Source: an uncultured Methylotenera sp.
Lineage (GTDB): Bacteria; Pseudomonadota; Gammaproteobacteria; Burkholderiales; Methylophilaceae
Length of the DNA: 64,000 nucleotides
Direction of reading: 5' to 3'
Assembly: GCF_946479685.1 (NCBI RefSeq)
Contig: NZ_CAMLGS010000002.1
Span: 1 to 64,000, forward strand
A program made the position numbers and the translations under genes. Each line of letters starts with the position of its first letter. Positions within the stretch are counted from its first letter, which is position 1. Below the pieces are notes generated by a model. The model searched no databases. It was not told the origin of the DNA and worked only from the letters and a program-made list of their open reading frames with translations. Shown here in pieces: positions 1 to 10,154 of this stretch.

Positions 1-32
1 CGGCCTGCTGCATGTACAGTAATCTGCAATAA

Positions 33-671
33 CTAAGCGTCGAGCAAACCGCTACGCATTGCGATTAAAGCGATTTCTGCCGAGTTATTGGCATTTAACT
101 TCTGCTTGATATTATATAAATGCGTGCCCACCGTACGCGGGCTTAAGAACAAGGTTTCTGCAATCTCATTGGTGGTTTTACCCTTAGCCAATGCCATAAA
201 AACCTCAAACTCACGCGGCGACAGTATATCTACAGGATTTTGGTCGCCAGATAACTGCTGGATCGCCATTTGCTGCGCCACACTGGCTTCTAGATACTTT
301 TTACCGCCAGCCACGGTTCTAATAGCCTTAATCAGCTCTTCTGCGGCACTGCGCTTAGTAAGGTAACCCATAGCCCCGGCATTGAGTACGCGCTTAGGAT
401 GCACAGAATCTTCGTGTGCCGATAACACTAATATCTTGGCTGTGCTGTCCTTTGCTAAAATGCGCTCTATGGCTTCCAAGCCGCCAATCCCCGGCATGGT
501 AATATCCATCACCACCACGTCTGGTTTATGTTCCACATAACGCTGAATCGCCTGCTCACCGCTCTCAGCTTCTGCCACGACTTTCATATCAACATCGGAT
601 TCAAGCAGCATTTTGAATCCCATACGAACCACTGCGTGATCATCTACCAACATCACATTAATCTGACTCAT
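33..671 (-). CDS. NarL/UvrY-family response regulator
   Basis: Two-component response regulator of 212 residues that should bind DNA when phosphorylated. The N-terminal receiver domain (about 1–120) has the acidic pair VDD near residues 9–11, the phosphoacceptor Asp56 in VVVMDITMPG, and the conserved Lys in YLTKRS. The C-terminal LuxR-type helix-turn-helix (about 145–210) begins LSPREFEV and contains NEIAETLFLSPRTVGTHL. Its stop lies close to the left edge of the window. It follows the histidine kinase at 707–2074 on the same strand with a 35-bp gap, so the two are almost certainly a co-transcribed cognate pair. The target genes cannot be told from the sequence. The next genes, dhaL–dhaK, are transcribed divergently and are possible but unproven targets. 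Confidence 0.93.
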   Translation of the reverse strand: MSQINVMLVDDHAVVRMGFKMLLESDVDMKVVAEAESGEQAIQRYVEHKPDVVVMDITMPGIGGLEAIERILAKDSTAKILVLSAHEDSVHPKRVLNAGAMGYLTKRSAAEELIKAIRTVAGGKKYLEASVAQQMAIQQLSGDQNPVDILSPREFEVFMALAKGKTTNEIAETLFLSPRTVGTHLYNIKQKLNANNSAEIALIAMRSGLLDA

Positions 672-706
672 TGACTGACCTTCTACCCTTGGGCATATAA
701 ATTACA

Positions 707-2074
707 TTAATTCGCGACGCCTGCTGGCACCCTGATGGTAATGGTAGTACCGTGGCTAGGCGCAGACTCTATACTAAAAGTACCATGCAAGGCCTGTACA
801 CGTTCACGCATCCCCAGCAAACCAAAATGACTGCTTTGATCAACAGCACCAATATCCATACCGACACCATCGTCCTTAATGCTGAGCTGCAGCTCACCAT
901 CAGACATTTTTACCAGCCTTATTTCTATTGTACCGGCCTCTGCGTATTTTAAAGCGTTATTCAATGACTCCTGCACTATTCGATAAAGATTGATACTGAT
1001 AGTTTCACCCAAGCTTTGCAGGTTGCCCGATTGCAGATTTTCAGACAAGTACAATTGAATATTAAGCTTAGGATGCTGCACTTGGTGGCTACTCACCAGA
1101 TCTTTCAGTGTTTCTGCCAAGCCCAAGTTATCCAGCGCACCAGGCCGCAATTGGCGCACAATATTATGCATACCATCGTAAATCTGATTGGCTGCTGAAA
1201 CAATCACCTGCGCGCTCGATGCAACCTCCGCCATCCCCGCGCTGCCGCTATTTGCCTTGGCTTTATTGGCGATGCTAACCGCAAAGGTTTTAATCGCCGT
1301 CACGTACTGACCCAGCTCATCATGTAGCTCACGCGCCAGGCTACGGCGCTCTTCTTCAATATGTTTCTGAATCAAGTGTGTGAGCTGCCGATTCTCTTCC
1401 AGCAGCCGCTCTGCGGTTAGTGACTCCGCCATGCGGTTCAGGCTGTGACCTATGGTATCAAACTCAGGCAAGGGAAAGGTCGGCAGACGCGTAGTTAAGT
1501 CACCCTGCTCTATGCGGTTGATGGCGCCTAAAATACGCCCAATCGGTTTCAATGAATGGCTTAACAGCAAGTACACCAAGGTATTCAGAATAATAAAAAA
1601 CGCCAAGCCCACCCACATCAGCTGATTAAAGCCAGCCCACGCCTCGCGAATCGAACCTGCTGCGCTAGACTGCACCACCAGCGTACCGTAACGAATCCTG
1701 CGCTCTACTGTTTCAACCTTAGGCTGCACTAGCTTTACAAACCACTGCGGCGGCACCACATCACTTTTAAAGGTGGATTCAGGCGAGCGGTATAGCTCAT
1801 AGCCACGATAATCATAAAGTGTAATATGGCTGCTGCGCACATAACCCAATGAGGCCAAAAAACCCTGCAACACAACATGCGTAGGCCCCATTTCAGGGTT
1901 TAACGTCGAGCTGATAATCACCGTATCCAACAACTGCACGGTAACGCGGCTAGCCGCCTCCACGCGCTCACGGATTGAAATTCTAGTATCCGTCACCAAG
2001 ATAGATCCGACCACCAAGATGAATGCCAGTGACAATAAGGTAATCAGTAAATTTAAACGAAAACGTAAGCTCAT
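707..2074 (-). CDS. NarX/UhpB-type sensor histidine kinase
   Basis: Membrane-bound sensor kinase of 455 residues. The first transmembrane helix is at about 8–28, a periplasmic sensing region covers about 30–150, and a second helix covers about 152–172. A HAMP linker follows (about 172–225), then a HisKA_3 dimerisation/phosphoacceptor region with His251 in LARELHDELGQ. The C-terminal ATPase domain has the N box NLYRIVQESLNNALKYA and the G boxes DDGVGMD and FGLLGMRER. This architecture is typical of kinases paired with NarL-type regulators, and such a regulator is encoded immediately downstream. The periplasmic domain shows no motif that identifies the signal. The gene is divergent from dhaL across a gap of about 70 bp. 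Confidence 0.93.
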   Translation of the reverse strand: MSLRFRLNLLITLLSLAFILVVGSILVTDTRISIRERVEAASRVTVQLLDTVIISSTLNPEMGPTHVVLQGFLASLGYVRSSHITLYDYRGYELYRSPESTFKSDVVPPQWFVKLVQPKVETVERRIRYGTLVVQSSAAGSIREAWAGFNQLMWVGLAFFIILNTLVYLLLSHSLKPIGRILGAINRIEQGDLTTRLPTFPLPEFDTIGHSLNRMAESLTAERLLEENRQLTHLIQKHIEEERRSLARELHDELGQYVTAIKTFAVSIANKAKANSGSAGMAEVASSAQVIVSAANQIYDGMHNIVRQLRPGALDNLGLAETLKDLVSSHQVQHPKLNIQLYLSENLQSGNLQSLGETISINLYRIVQESLNNALKYAEAGTIEIRLVKMSDGELQLSIKDDGVGMDIGAVDQSSHFGLLGMRERVQALHGTFSIESAPSHGTTITIRVPAGVAN

Positions 2075-2143
2075 GAGTTGAAATCACTTTATGACATGTG
2101 TAGAGTTTAACAACTTTAATCCATTCGCTATATAGTGTTATTC

Positions 2144-2779
2144 ATGAAAACATCATTTATCTTATCCGCGGCAGAAGCAATACGAGACGCCATTCTTGAC
2201 CATGAATCAGAACTAGAATCACTAGACCGCGCCATTGGAGATGGTGACCACTATATCAATATGAAACGTGGCGCAGGCGCGATTGTGGAACTGCATGCAG
2301 AACTGGCTACACTCAGCGCAGACGCAGCGCTGAATAAAATTGGCTTGAAACTACTCAGCACGATAGGTGGCGCTTCAGGCCCACTTTTGGCAAGCTTTTT
2401 TATGAGCATGGCCAAAGTGCTCAAAGAAAAAAACGACGATACCATCACCACCTATGCCGCAGCATTTGCTGCTGGCGTAGAGTCAGTTCAGTCGCGCGGC
2501 AAGGCTGGGTTAGGTGAAAAAACCATGCTGGATGTACTCATCCCAGTGGCACAGCAGTTTTCCGCACTCGCTGCAGCCAATACCGATATAAAAACAATCT
2601 GTCAGGCACTGGTGCAAACAGCAGAAACAGGCATGCTCGCAACAAAAGCGCTAATTGCTACTAAAGGGCGCGCAGCCGGCCTAGGTGAGCGCGCAATTGG
2701 GCACATAGACCCGGGCGCAAAAAGCTGTCAGGTAATGATAGATACAGTTTGCAATCTAGTGCTAGCAAGCAAGTCGTAA
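2144..2779 (+). CDS. dhaL: Dihydroxyacetone kinase subunit DhaL
   Basis: Nucleotide-binding subunit of dihydroxyacetone kinase, which phosphorylates dihydroxyacetone to dihydroxyacetone phosphate in the cytoplasm. The protein has 211 residues from the ATG at 2144; an in-frame GTG three codons upstream is a weaker alternative. The metal/ADP-binding aspartates are present as Asp28, Asp33 and Asp35 in LDRAIGDGDH, followed by the family motif GGASGPLLASFF. Length matches stand-alone DhaL proteins. dhaK follows 60 bp downstream on the same strand, giving the order L then K, whereas the E. coli operon runs K–L–M. No phosphotransferase DhaM gene lies nearby, so the phosphoryl donor is unclear from this window. 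Confidence 0.93.
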   Translation: MKTSFILSAAEAIRDAILDHESELESLDRAIGDGDHYINMKRGAGAIVELHAELATLSADAALNKIGLKLLSTIGGASGPLLASFFMSMAKVLKEKNDDTITTYAAAFAAGVESVQSRGKAGLGEKTMLDVLIPVAQQFSALAAANTDIKTICQALVQTAETGMLATKALIATKGRAAGLGERAIGHIDPGAKSCQVMIDTVCNLVLASKS

Positions 2780-2839
2780 ATTAACCAGCCGCGGCAGATT
2801 AACCAACCTTAAATTAGCCAACCATAACAAAGGCATGAG

Positions 2840-3829
2840 ATGAAAAAGTTTATCAATAAAGTGGACGATGTATTAGTTGAAAGCCTCAGCGGTTTTGCCG
2901 CAGCACACCATGATTTGGTTAAGTTGAATCTCGACCCTAACTTTTTAACCCGTCAACACAAAGCCACGAATAAAGTTGCCATCATCTCTGGCGGTGGCTC
3001 CGGGCATGAGCCACTACATGCAGGGTACATTGGTTATGGCATGTTAGATGCAGCATGCCCCGGCCATGTGTTTACCTCACCCACGCCTGACCAGATGCTG
3101 GCAGCAGCTGAAGCAGTGCATGCGGATAAAGGCATATTATTTATTGTTAAAAACTATGCTGGCGATGTCATGAATTTTGAAATGGCCGCAGAAATTCTGC
3201 CATTTGAGTCTGCCACTGTACTCACCAGCGATGACTGCGCTGTGATTAACAGCACCTATACAACGGGGCGACGTGGTGTGGCAGGCACTGTGATTGTAGA
3301 AAAATGTGTAGGCAGCTTAGCAGAAACTGGAGCCGGCTTGCTGGCATGCAAAGCATTAGGCGACAAAGTAAACAGCCGCACTGCCAGTATGGGCGTGGCG
3401 CTCACCAGCTGTACGGTACCGGCTGCCGGCCGCCCGACTTTTGATATTGCAGACAACGAGCTGGAAATGGGCGTAGGCATTCATGGCGAGCCTGGCCGCA
3501 AACGCGAGGCCGTGCGTGAAGCCGATGCCATTGTGCAAGATGTAGTGAACGCCATTCTAGATGCACTAAAACCAAGCGCCAACAGCGAAGCGCTGCTTTT
3601 GATTAACGGCTTTGGCGCTACGCCACTAATGGAGCTATACCTCATTTATAACACCGCTGCTAAGTTATTTACCGAGCACGGCGTAAAAATCACGCGCTCT
3701 TTAGTTGGCAATTACACCACCGCACTTGATATGGCAGGCGCCTCTATTACGCTATGTCTATTAGATGAAGAACTCAAACAGCATTGGGATAGCCCAGTGC
3801 ATACTGCTGCCTTAAGATGGGGGCGCTAA
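2840..3829 (+). CDS. dhaK: Dihydroxyacetone kinase subunit DhaK
   Basis: Substrate-binding subunit of dihydroxyacetone kinase, 329 residues, a normal length for DhaK. The glycine-rich segment ISGGGSGHEPLHAGYIG (about 49–65) and FIVKNYAGDVMNF are family hallmarks. His215 in GVGIHGEPGR corresponds to the histidine that covalently holds dihydroxyacetone in characterised enzymes. It probably forms an operon with dhaL just upstream. In formaldehyde-assimilating organisms dihydroxyacetone can be a detoxification or overflow product; whether that applies here is inference. The ~216 bp between this gene and the diguanylate cyclase hold a small ACCC-GAAA-GGGT hairpin near 3877–3888 but no recognisable gene. 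Confidence 0.95.
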   Translation: MKKFINKVDDVLVESLSGFAAAHHDLVKLNLDPNFLTRQHKATNKVAIISGGGSGHEPLHAGYIGYGMLDAACPGHVFTSPTPDQMLAAAEAVHADKGILFIVKNYAGDVMNFEMAAEILPFESATVLTSDDCAVINSTYTTGRRGVAGTVIVEKCVGSLAETGAGLLACKALGDKVNSRTASMGVALTSCTVPAAGRPTFDIADNELEMGVGIHGEPGRKREAVREADAIVQDVVNAILDALKPSANSEALLLINGFGATPLMELYLIYNTAAKLFTEHGVKITRSLVGNYTTALDMAGASITLCLLDEELKQHWDSPVHTAALRWGR

Positions 3830-4045
3830 ACGGCACTGAAAAACTTGAAAATACCGATTTGCGACAACACTTTATCACCCGAAAGGGTTAGGCAAAATAA
3901 TTATTTTCTTATACACATCACAATGCCATTTACTTAAGCTCAGCAACGTGAAAAGTTATGATAGTATGAGCAACAATCAGTCATTAAACAGCTTGATAAC
4001 TGATTAAGTTTTTAGCCATTTAATCGCGAGTATCAAACAAAAATC

Positions 4046-5059
4046 TTGCAAACGTACTGCATCAATTCGTTATTAAGTAAGTTAGTAACACTCACTAAAG
4101 AGCGCGATGACCTATCCCTGCAAGTTGCACTGATTAAAACACTCACTGACTTTATCAACTTCAACCATAACGAATCAAAACGCATCGTCGTTATCTACCA
4201 TGTGGTTGACCTAAAAAAACAAATCATCACTGCGCTAACAGATGATGGCAACACCAGCAGCCTGGACATGCCTGCGGACTTTAAACGAGCGATCTTTAAT
4301 TGCTTACAATCAGGCACACCACACACGCATCAAGTTAGCCCACAACACGCAATCAAACTTCACCCCATTACTGGCACTATGGGGCACGTGGATAGCGTTA
4401 TTGCGATTGATACCGACTATACCAATGAGCACTTATATAACTCAGTCTGTATGGTGCTGGAGATTTATCAAAACTTTATTTTGCTCAATAACGAGAACGA
4501 GTGCGACACGCTCACCGGCTTACTCAACCGCAAAACCTTTGATTTTAAAATCAGCAAAATCCTTGCGCAGATGCATAGTGGTGCTAACCGCAAAGAGGAT
4601 AAAGTCGCACAAAAATACTTTTTAGCGATTTTTGATATTGATCACTTTAAGAAAATTAACGACCAATTTGGCCACCTAATTGGTGATGAAGTACTATTAA
4701 TGTTTTCACAGCTCATGCGCCAAAGTTTTAGGGAAGCAGACCCGCTATTTCGCTTTGGCGGTGAAGAGTTTGTTGGCTTCTTTGAGTGCAGCAGCACACT
4801 TGATATCCAAAACATTTTTGAGCGCTTTAAACAAAAAGTCGCCAACTTTGAATTTCCGCAAGTAGGCAAAGTATCGGTCAGTGCTGGCTTTACTGAAATA
4901 TCAACCTTTGATACTTCCAGCCAGATTATAGACCGCGCCGACACTGCACTGTACTACGCCAAGAACCATGGCCGGAATCGCGTAGATTCTTACGAGCTAC
5001 TCATCGCCAATGGCAGCCTGCAAGACAATAAAAAAGAAGGTGAAATCGAGCTGTTTTAG
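4046..5059 (+). CDS. Diguanylate cyclase (GGDEF domain)
   Basis: Predicted to make the second messenger cyclic di-GMP from two GTP. The 337-residue protein has an N-terminal region (1–155) that resembles a GAF-like sensory fold by secondary-structure feel only, followed by a GGDEF domain starting near LTGLLNRKTF. The active-site motif is GGEEF at residues 238–242, a catalytically competent variant. An RxxD inhibitory site (READ) sits five residues before it, so product feedback is expected. No transmembrane segment is visible, so it is probably cytoplasmic. The start is a TTG at 4046, because no upstream ATG exists in frame; translation could begin later. It is convergent with glnE, with about 20 bp between the stops. 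Confidence 0.88.
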   Translation: MQTYCINSLLSKLVTLTKERDDLSLQVALIKTLTDFINFNHNESKRIVVIYHVVDLKKQIITALTDDGNTSSLDMPADFKRAIFNCLQSGTPHTHQVSPQHAIKLHPITGTMGHVDSVIAIDTDYTNEHLYNSVCMVLEIYQNFILLNNENECDTLTGLLNRKTFDFKISKILAQMHSGANRKEDKVAQKYFLAIFDIDHFKKINDQFGHLIGDEVLLMFSQLMRQSFREADPLFRFGGEEFVGFFECSSTLDIQNIFERFKQKVANFEFPQVGKVSVSAGFTEISTFDTSSQIIDRADTALYYAKNHGRNRVDSYELLIANGSLQDNKKEGEIELF

Positions 5060-5080
5060 CGCCAATCTCACCTGCCTCAC

Positions 5081-7825
5081 TCAAACAGAAACTTCACTTA
5101 CAAGCACCTGATTGCCAAAAACCTGATGCCATAGCGCCGTCACATTCGCTATTTGCGAAGCAATCTCTTCGGCCTTGATATTGAGCTGGCTAGCCCCTTG
5201 TAATTTAAGCATATGCTGTAGGTGGCGGTACTCTCGATACGCAGCGGCTACACTTTCTGCCAAAGCAGCATCTATAATTTTTAGCGCCCCCATCTGCCGC
5301 AATAAACCTATATTACCGATATTTACCGTCAGCACTGGGTAACTAGGCGCATGCAATAACACCAGATACTGCACCAAGAACTCCACATCAATAATGCCGC
5401 CTACCCCATGTTTTAAATCAAACATGCCATCGCTCACATGCTGGGCTTTGCGCATTCTTTCTCGCATAGATAGCACTTCGGTTTTAAGTACTGCTGCATC
5501 TCGCGCCTGCGTCATCACCTCAGCACGAATGGCGTCAAAAGCCTGGCCTATAGCACTATCACCAGCCACAAAGCGTGCACGGGTTAACGCTTGGTGCTCC
5601 CATATCCAGGCCTTATTCAGCTGATAATCCCTAAATGCATCTACCCTGCTTACTAATAAACCGCTATTGCCATCCGGGCGCAACTGCAGGTCTGTTTCAT
5701 AAAGCAACCCGGCAGAAGTTAAGCTGTTAAACCAGTTATTGATACGCTGGGCAAAGCGAGCATAAGCCTCGCTCGCTTCAGGCGCTTCATCATCATATAA
5801 AAATATGATGTCTAAATCGGATGCGTAGCCTAGCTCTTTACCACCCAGCTTGCCATAGCCTATCACTGCAAACTTAGGTATGTCTCTATGTTTACCACGT
5901 ACATTTGGCCATATCACCTCTAAGGCCACACTCAGAATCAAATCGGCCAACGCACTCAAGTAGTCGGATAAAGTTTCCAGTTGCAGTTCGCCGTTAATGT
6001 CCTGCACTGCAAAGCGAAAGATATAGGCGTGCTTAAAGTGGCGCATCACATCCATTTGCCGCTCTACATCACCTGTCACTTCGGCCAACCTTTGCAGCAG
6101 CTCGGTGCGCATCGCGGCAAAATCAGGCGCGGCATGCAAGGTGCGGTCATCTAATAACTCATCTAACAAGATGGGATGACTGGTTAAATAATTAGCCAAC
6201 CACGGGCTGCTGCTGCATAGCTTTACCAATAGCTGCATGGCTTGCGGATGCTCTGCTAGCAGTGCCAAATAGCTGGCGCGCCTGCAGATGCTCTCTAATA
6301 AATCAGTGACACGGGTTAAAGTAATATCCGCGTTATTTACTTTGCCAGCCTGAGCGATCACATGTGGCATCACGGCATCAAAACGCTGGCGGCTTAGTTC
6401 CGGCAACTGTTTATAGCGGCTGCTCTGATGCAAGATATTTAAACGACGGTAAGTATCATCCGCTTCGGCAAAGCCAATACGGCGCAGGCTTTCTATTGCT
6501 TCAGCCTCACTCACCGTAGCATTCCAAACCGACTTCTCCAGCTCCAGTGCATCATCAACAGTTTCTGCATCATTAAACGTCGCATCAAAATGCTGCTGTA
6601 CTTGTACGCGATACAGGTCTAATTGCTGCAAAAATGCTGACCAGTTTTCATAATTCATGGCTTTGGCGATACGCGCTTTGGCCTCGTCTGACTTAGGCAG
6701 CTCTTGCGTTTGCACATCATCCACATACATCAAGCGATGCTCCAGGTTTCTTAAAAACACATAGGCTTCGCTCAGCTCAGCTACCGTCTGTTCAGGCAGT
6801 AGTCCTTTATTGCTTAATAAGCGCAGCACAGACAAAGTCGGCTTAATTTGCAAGCTAACATCGCGCCCACCACGTATCAACTGAAACACCTGCGCAATAA
6901 ACTCAATCTCGCGAATCCCGCCACGGCCTAGTTTGATATTGTCGTGCATGCCTTTGCTGTTCACATCGCGCTGAATCTGTATTTTTAAATAACGCATGCT
7001 GGCAAACGCGCCAAAATCCAGATATTTGCGGAACACAAAAGGCCGCAACAGGCGTGATACCAAATCTCCGCCCGTCACCTCGCGCCCTTTAATCCAAGCG
7101 TAACGCTCCCACTCACGCCCATTGTTCTGGTAGTAATCTTCCAGCGCATCTAAATTACATACAATGGCGCCTTCTGAACCAAATGGCCGTAAGCGCATAT
7201 CTACGCGGAAAACAAAACCATCTTCAGTAATTTCATCAATTGCAGAAATTAACTTCTTGGCCAAGCGCGCAAAGAAATCCTGATTACTCAGTGACTTAGC
7301 TCCTTGCGTTGCACCATCTGACTCATATGCAAAAATCAAATCAATATCAGATGAAACATTCAGCTCGCCACCGCCCAGCTTACCCATACCAATCACAATC
7401 AGCTGCTGCTGTTTACCATGTGCATCCACAGGTTGCCCATAAACCGCCGCCTGCCACTCATGCAGGTATTTAATCGCGGTATTGATGGCACACTCGGCTA
7501 ACTGAGAGGTTGTGGTCATCACCTCTTGCAAGTCGGCTAAACCGTTCAAATCTCGCAAAATCATCCTAGCCATCACTCGGCTACGCAGCAAACGCAGAGA
7601 TTTTTTTAAACTATTTTCATCAAAAATTTGCTGCGATGCTAAAAATTTTTGCATCTCTTCCAACAGGTACATTTGCTGATGATTTTGTAACGAATCCTGC
7701 AGTAAAAGCGCATCTTTTCTAAACAATCTTTCCACAAATGGACTACAAGCGACTGCATGCAGCACATAAGCCTCATCACTAGTAGGGGCGCGGTTTAGAG
7801 ATAATAAATTATCGAGTGTTAGCAT
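5081..7825 (-). CDS. glnE: Glutamine synthetase adenylyltransferase / adenylyl-removing enzyme
   Basis: Bifunctional enzyme that adenylylates and deadenylylates glutamine synthetase in response to PII protein, adjusting nitrogen assimilation. At 914 residues it has the usual length and two-fold layout: two nucleotidyltransferase domains each followed by a helical domain. The first catalytic motif is GMGKLGGGELNVSSDIDLIF (about 166–185) and the second is GYGKLGGKELGYASDLDIIF (about 663–682), each with the G-G-x-E...D-x-D pattern. The conserved RLRPFGSEG and LQLRPDGNSG segments follow their respective domains. The gene is divergent from acsA, with about 135 bp between the two starts. Confidence 0.97.
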   Translation of the reverse strand: MLTLDNLLSLNRAPTSDEAYVLHAVACSPFVERLFRKDALLLQDSLQNHQQMYLLEEMQKFLASQQIFDENSLKKSLRLLRSRVMARMILRDLNGLADLQEVMTTTSQLAECAINTAIKYLHEWQAAVYGQPVDAHGKQQQLIVIGMGKLGGGELNVSSDIDLIFAYESDGATQGAKSLSNQDFFARLAKKLISAIDEITEDGFVFRVDMRLRPFGSEGAIVCNLDALEDYYQNNGREWERYAWIKGREVTGGDLVSRLLRPFVFRKYLDFGAFASMRYLKIQIQRDVNSKGMHDNIKLGRGGIREIEFIAQVFQLIRGGRDVSLQIKPTLSVLRLLSNKGLLPEQTVAELSEAYVFLRNLEHRLMYVDDVQTQELPKSDEAKARIAKAMNYENWSAFLQQLDLYRVQVQQHFDATFNDAETVDDALELEKSVWNATVSEAEAIESLRRIGFAEADDTYRRLNILHQSSRYKQLPELSRQRFDAVMPHVIAQAGKVNNADITLTRVTDLLESICRRASYLALLAEHPQAMQLLVKLCSSSPWLANYLTSHPILLDELLDDRTLHAAPDFAAMRTELLQRLAEVTGDVERQMDVMRHFKHAYIFRFAVQDINGELQLETLSDYLSALADLILSVALEVIWPNVRGKHRDIPKFAVIGYGKLGGKELGYASDLDIIFLYDDEAPEASEAYARFAQRINNWFNSLTSAGLLYETDLQLRPDGNSGLLVSRVDAFRDYQLNKAWIWEHQALTRARFVAGDSAIGQAFDAIRAEVMTQARDAAVLKTEVLSMRERMRKAQHVSDGMFDLKHGVGGIIDVEFLVQYLVLLHAPSYPVLTVNIGNIGLLRQMGALKIIDAALAESVAAAYREYRHLQHMLKLQGASQLNIKAEEIASQIANVTALWHQVFGNQVLVSEVSV

Positions 7826-7960
7826 AAGATTTTTTCATGTAATATGGCATAGTTACACATACGTAACTAACTTACTTTTAATGGTTATCTATCTTTTATA
7901 AGTTATATAACTTTGAACCAAATTATAAACGGGTCACAAAGATTTAAGGGGATTTTAAGC

Positions 7961-9937
7961 ATGTCAATCGAATCAGTTCTTCACGAAAACCGTGTATTTG
8001 AGCCAAGCGCAGACTTTGTTAAAAATGCGAATGTCTCAGGCATGGTGGCTTACAATCAGCTCTGCGCAGAAGCCGCCGCTGATTATGAAGGTTTCTGGGC
8101 AAAACTCGCACGGGAACTACTGGTCTGGAACAAACCCTTCACCAAAACCCTAAATCAAGACAACGCCCCTTTCTACAAATGGTTTGAAGATGGCGAGCTC
8201 AATGTTTCTGCCAACTGTTTAGATAAGCACTTAAACACGATTCCAAACAAAGTTGCCATTATTTTTGAAGGTGATGATGGCAACACACAAGAAGTCACCT
8301 ATAAAGACTTATACCACCGCGTTTGCCAGTTTGCAAACGGCTTAAAAAAGCTGAACCTCAGCGTTGGTGACCGCGTTATTATCTATTTACCAATGGGCAT
8401 TGAAGCCGTGGTAGCCATGCAAGCCTGTGCACGTATCGGCTTGATTCACTCTGTAGTATTTGGTGGCTTTTCAGCAAAAAGCTTAAACGAGCGCATTATT
8501 GATGCCGGCGCGAAGGCAGTGATTACCTCTGATGGCCAGTTCCGTGGCGGCAAAACTCTGCCATTAAAATCAGCCGTGGATGAAGGCATTGCCATGGGTG
8601 GCTGTGATGTGATTGAAAAAGTAGTTGTACTGAAAAAAACCGGGCTAGACATTGCCTGGAACAGCAACAATATTTGGTGGCATGATCTGATTGAGGGCGT
8701 GGCTGACACCTGTGAGCCAGTAATGGTCAGCGCAGAGCACCCACTATTTTTACTTTACACTTCAGGCTCCACCGGCAAACCAAAAGGCGTACAACACAGC
8801 TCAGCCGGCTATTTGCTACACGCCATGAACACCATGCGCTGGACATTTGATATTCATGAGAACGATGTATTCTGGTGTACGGCCGATGTGGGCTGGATTA
8901 CAGGCCACTCTTACGTGGCTTATGGCCCACTGGCAATGGGGGCAACACAGGTTATTTTTGAAGGCATCCCAACTTACCCTAACGCTGGCCGCTTCTGGCA
9001 AATGATAGAAAAACATAAAGTATCTATCTTTTACACTGCGCCAACGGCAATTCGCTCGCTGATTAAAGCATCAGAAACCACACCAGAGTTCGCCCCAAAA
9101 AATTACAACTTATCAAGCCTGCGTCTGCTTGGCTCAGTGGGTGAGCCAATCAACCCAGAAGCCTGGATGTGGTATTTTGAAAACGTAGGCGGCGGCCGCT
9201 GTCCAATTGCAGATACCTTCTGGCAAACAGAAACCGGCGGCCACGTCATCACCCCACTACCAGGCGCCACACCACTAGTGCCAGGCTCCTGTACCCTGCC
9301 ATTCCCTGGGATTGATATTGATGTAGTAGATGAAACCGGTAAAGACGTACCTTGGGGCACAGGCGGCTTATTGGTCATTAAAAAGCCATGGCCATCAATG
9401 ATTCGCACCATTTACAACGACCCAGAGCGCTATAAAACCAGCTATTACCCAGTAGATTTAGGTGGCAAGATTTACCTAGCTGGCGATGGTGCAATCCGCG
9501 ATGCCAAAACAGGCAACTTCACCATTATGGGCCGCATTGATGACGTATTAAACGTATCTGGCCACCGCTTAGGCACCATGGAAATTGAATCTGCACTCGT
9601 TGCTAACCCACTAGTTGCTGAGGCCGCAGTTGTAGGCAAACCGCATGATGTAAAAGGCGAATCAGTTGTTGCCTATGTAGTTCTTAAAGGCACACGCCCA
9701 GAAGGCGAAGCAGCGAAAAAAATCGTTGCCGAACTACGCGAATGGGTAGGCAAAGAAATTGGCCCAATCGCCAAACCAGATGAAATCCGCTTTGGTGACA
9801 ACCTGCCTAAAACTCGCTCAGGCAAAATTATGCGTAGATTGTTACGCACACTCGCAAAAGGCGAAGAGATTACTTCAGACATCTCAACACTAGACAACCC
9901 TGCGATATTAGAGCAACTAAAAGAAGTGGTTAAGTAA
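7961..9937 (+). CDS. acsA: Acetyl-CoA synthetase
   Basis: AMP-forming acetate–CoA ligase that activates acetate to acetyl-CoA through acetyl-adenylate. The open frame begins with a TTG at 7913, but the ATG at 7961 is preceded by AAGGGG at a good distance and starts [13 protein letters not shown], so I chose it; this gives 658 residues, the family norm. The adenylate-forming signature [15 protein letters not shown] is present near residue 265. [10 protein letters not shown] follows near 412, and the catalytic Lys of the C-terminal domain lies in [11 protein letters not shown] near 610, which is also the usual site of regulatory acetylation. A hairpin immediately after the stop is a likely terminator. 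Confidence 0.97.
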   Translation: MSIESVLHENRVFEPSADFVKNANVSGMVAYNQLCAEAAADYEGFWAKLARELLVWNKPFTKTLNQDNAPFYKWFEDGELNVSANCLDKHLNTIPNKVAIIFEGDDGNTQEVTYKDLYHRVCQFANGLKKLNLSVGDRVIIYLPMGIEAVVAMQACARIGLIHSVVFGGFSAKSLNERIIDAGAKAVITSDGQFRGGKTLPLKSAVDEGIAMGGCDVIEKVVVLKKTGLDIAWNSNNIWWHDLIEGVADTCEPVMVSAEHPLFLLYTSGSTGKPKGVQHSSAGYLLHAMNTMRWTFDIHENDVFWCTADVGWITGHSYVAYGPLAMGATQVIFEGIPTYPNAGRFWQMIEKHKVSIFYTAPTAIRSLIKASETTPEFAPKNYNLSSLRLLGSVGEPINPEAWMWYFENVGGGRCPIADTFWQTETGGHVITPLPGATPLVPGSCTLPFPGIDIDVVDETGKDVPWGTGGLLVIKKPWPSMIRTIYNDPERYKTSYYPVDLGGKIYLAGDGAIRDAKTGNFTIMGRIDDVLNVSGHRLGTMEIESALVANPLVAEAAVVGKPHDVKGESVVAYVVLKGTRPEGEAAKKIVAELREWVGKEIGPIAKPDEIRFGDNLPKTRSGKIMRRLLRTLAKGEEITSDISTLDNPAILEQLKEVVK

Positions 9938-9943
9938 TCAATT

Positions 9944-9967
9944 GGCGGATGCCTTACAGCATCCGCC
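9944..9967 (+). terminator. Hairpin after acsA
   Basis: Perfect 9-bp stem GGCGGATGC / GCATCCGCC with a 6-nt loop, seven bases after the acsA stop codon. No strong T-run follows, so it may be a weak terminator or an mRNA 3'-end stabiliser. It marks the boundary between the acsA unit and the cassette array. Confidence 0.6.
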
Positions 9968-10098
9968 TCTCACAGAGTAAACGTTATCACGCTAATTACT
10001 AAGGTGTATTTTTTAAGCAAACAGAAGTAGGAATTAAAACAATTTAACCATTAATAATTAGATGGTTAATATAATTAATGATTAAAAAAATGCATATC

Positions 10099-10146
10099 AA
10101 CCACCCAAGTTATACACCTAAATCGGTGTCTACTTTACGTTAGGTT
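10099..10146 (+). repeat. Degenerate attC-like site (left end of array)
   Basis: Overall imperfect inverted repeat: AACC...AAGT...ACACC on the left faces GGTGT...ACTT...GGTT on the right, with a central ACACC-TAAATC-GGTGT stem-loop and a right end GTTAGGT that fits GTTRRRY. It differs in sequence from the other sites, so it could be an old attC or part of an attI-like landing site. Confidence 0.5.
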
Positions 10147-10154
10147 AAAAAACC

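Noticed and set aside
3877..3893. ACCC-GAAA-GGGT hairpin followed by GTTAGGC downstream of dhaK
   Set aside because: Looks like an attC right end, but no RYYYAAC left half or pairing arm is present; probably chance.
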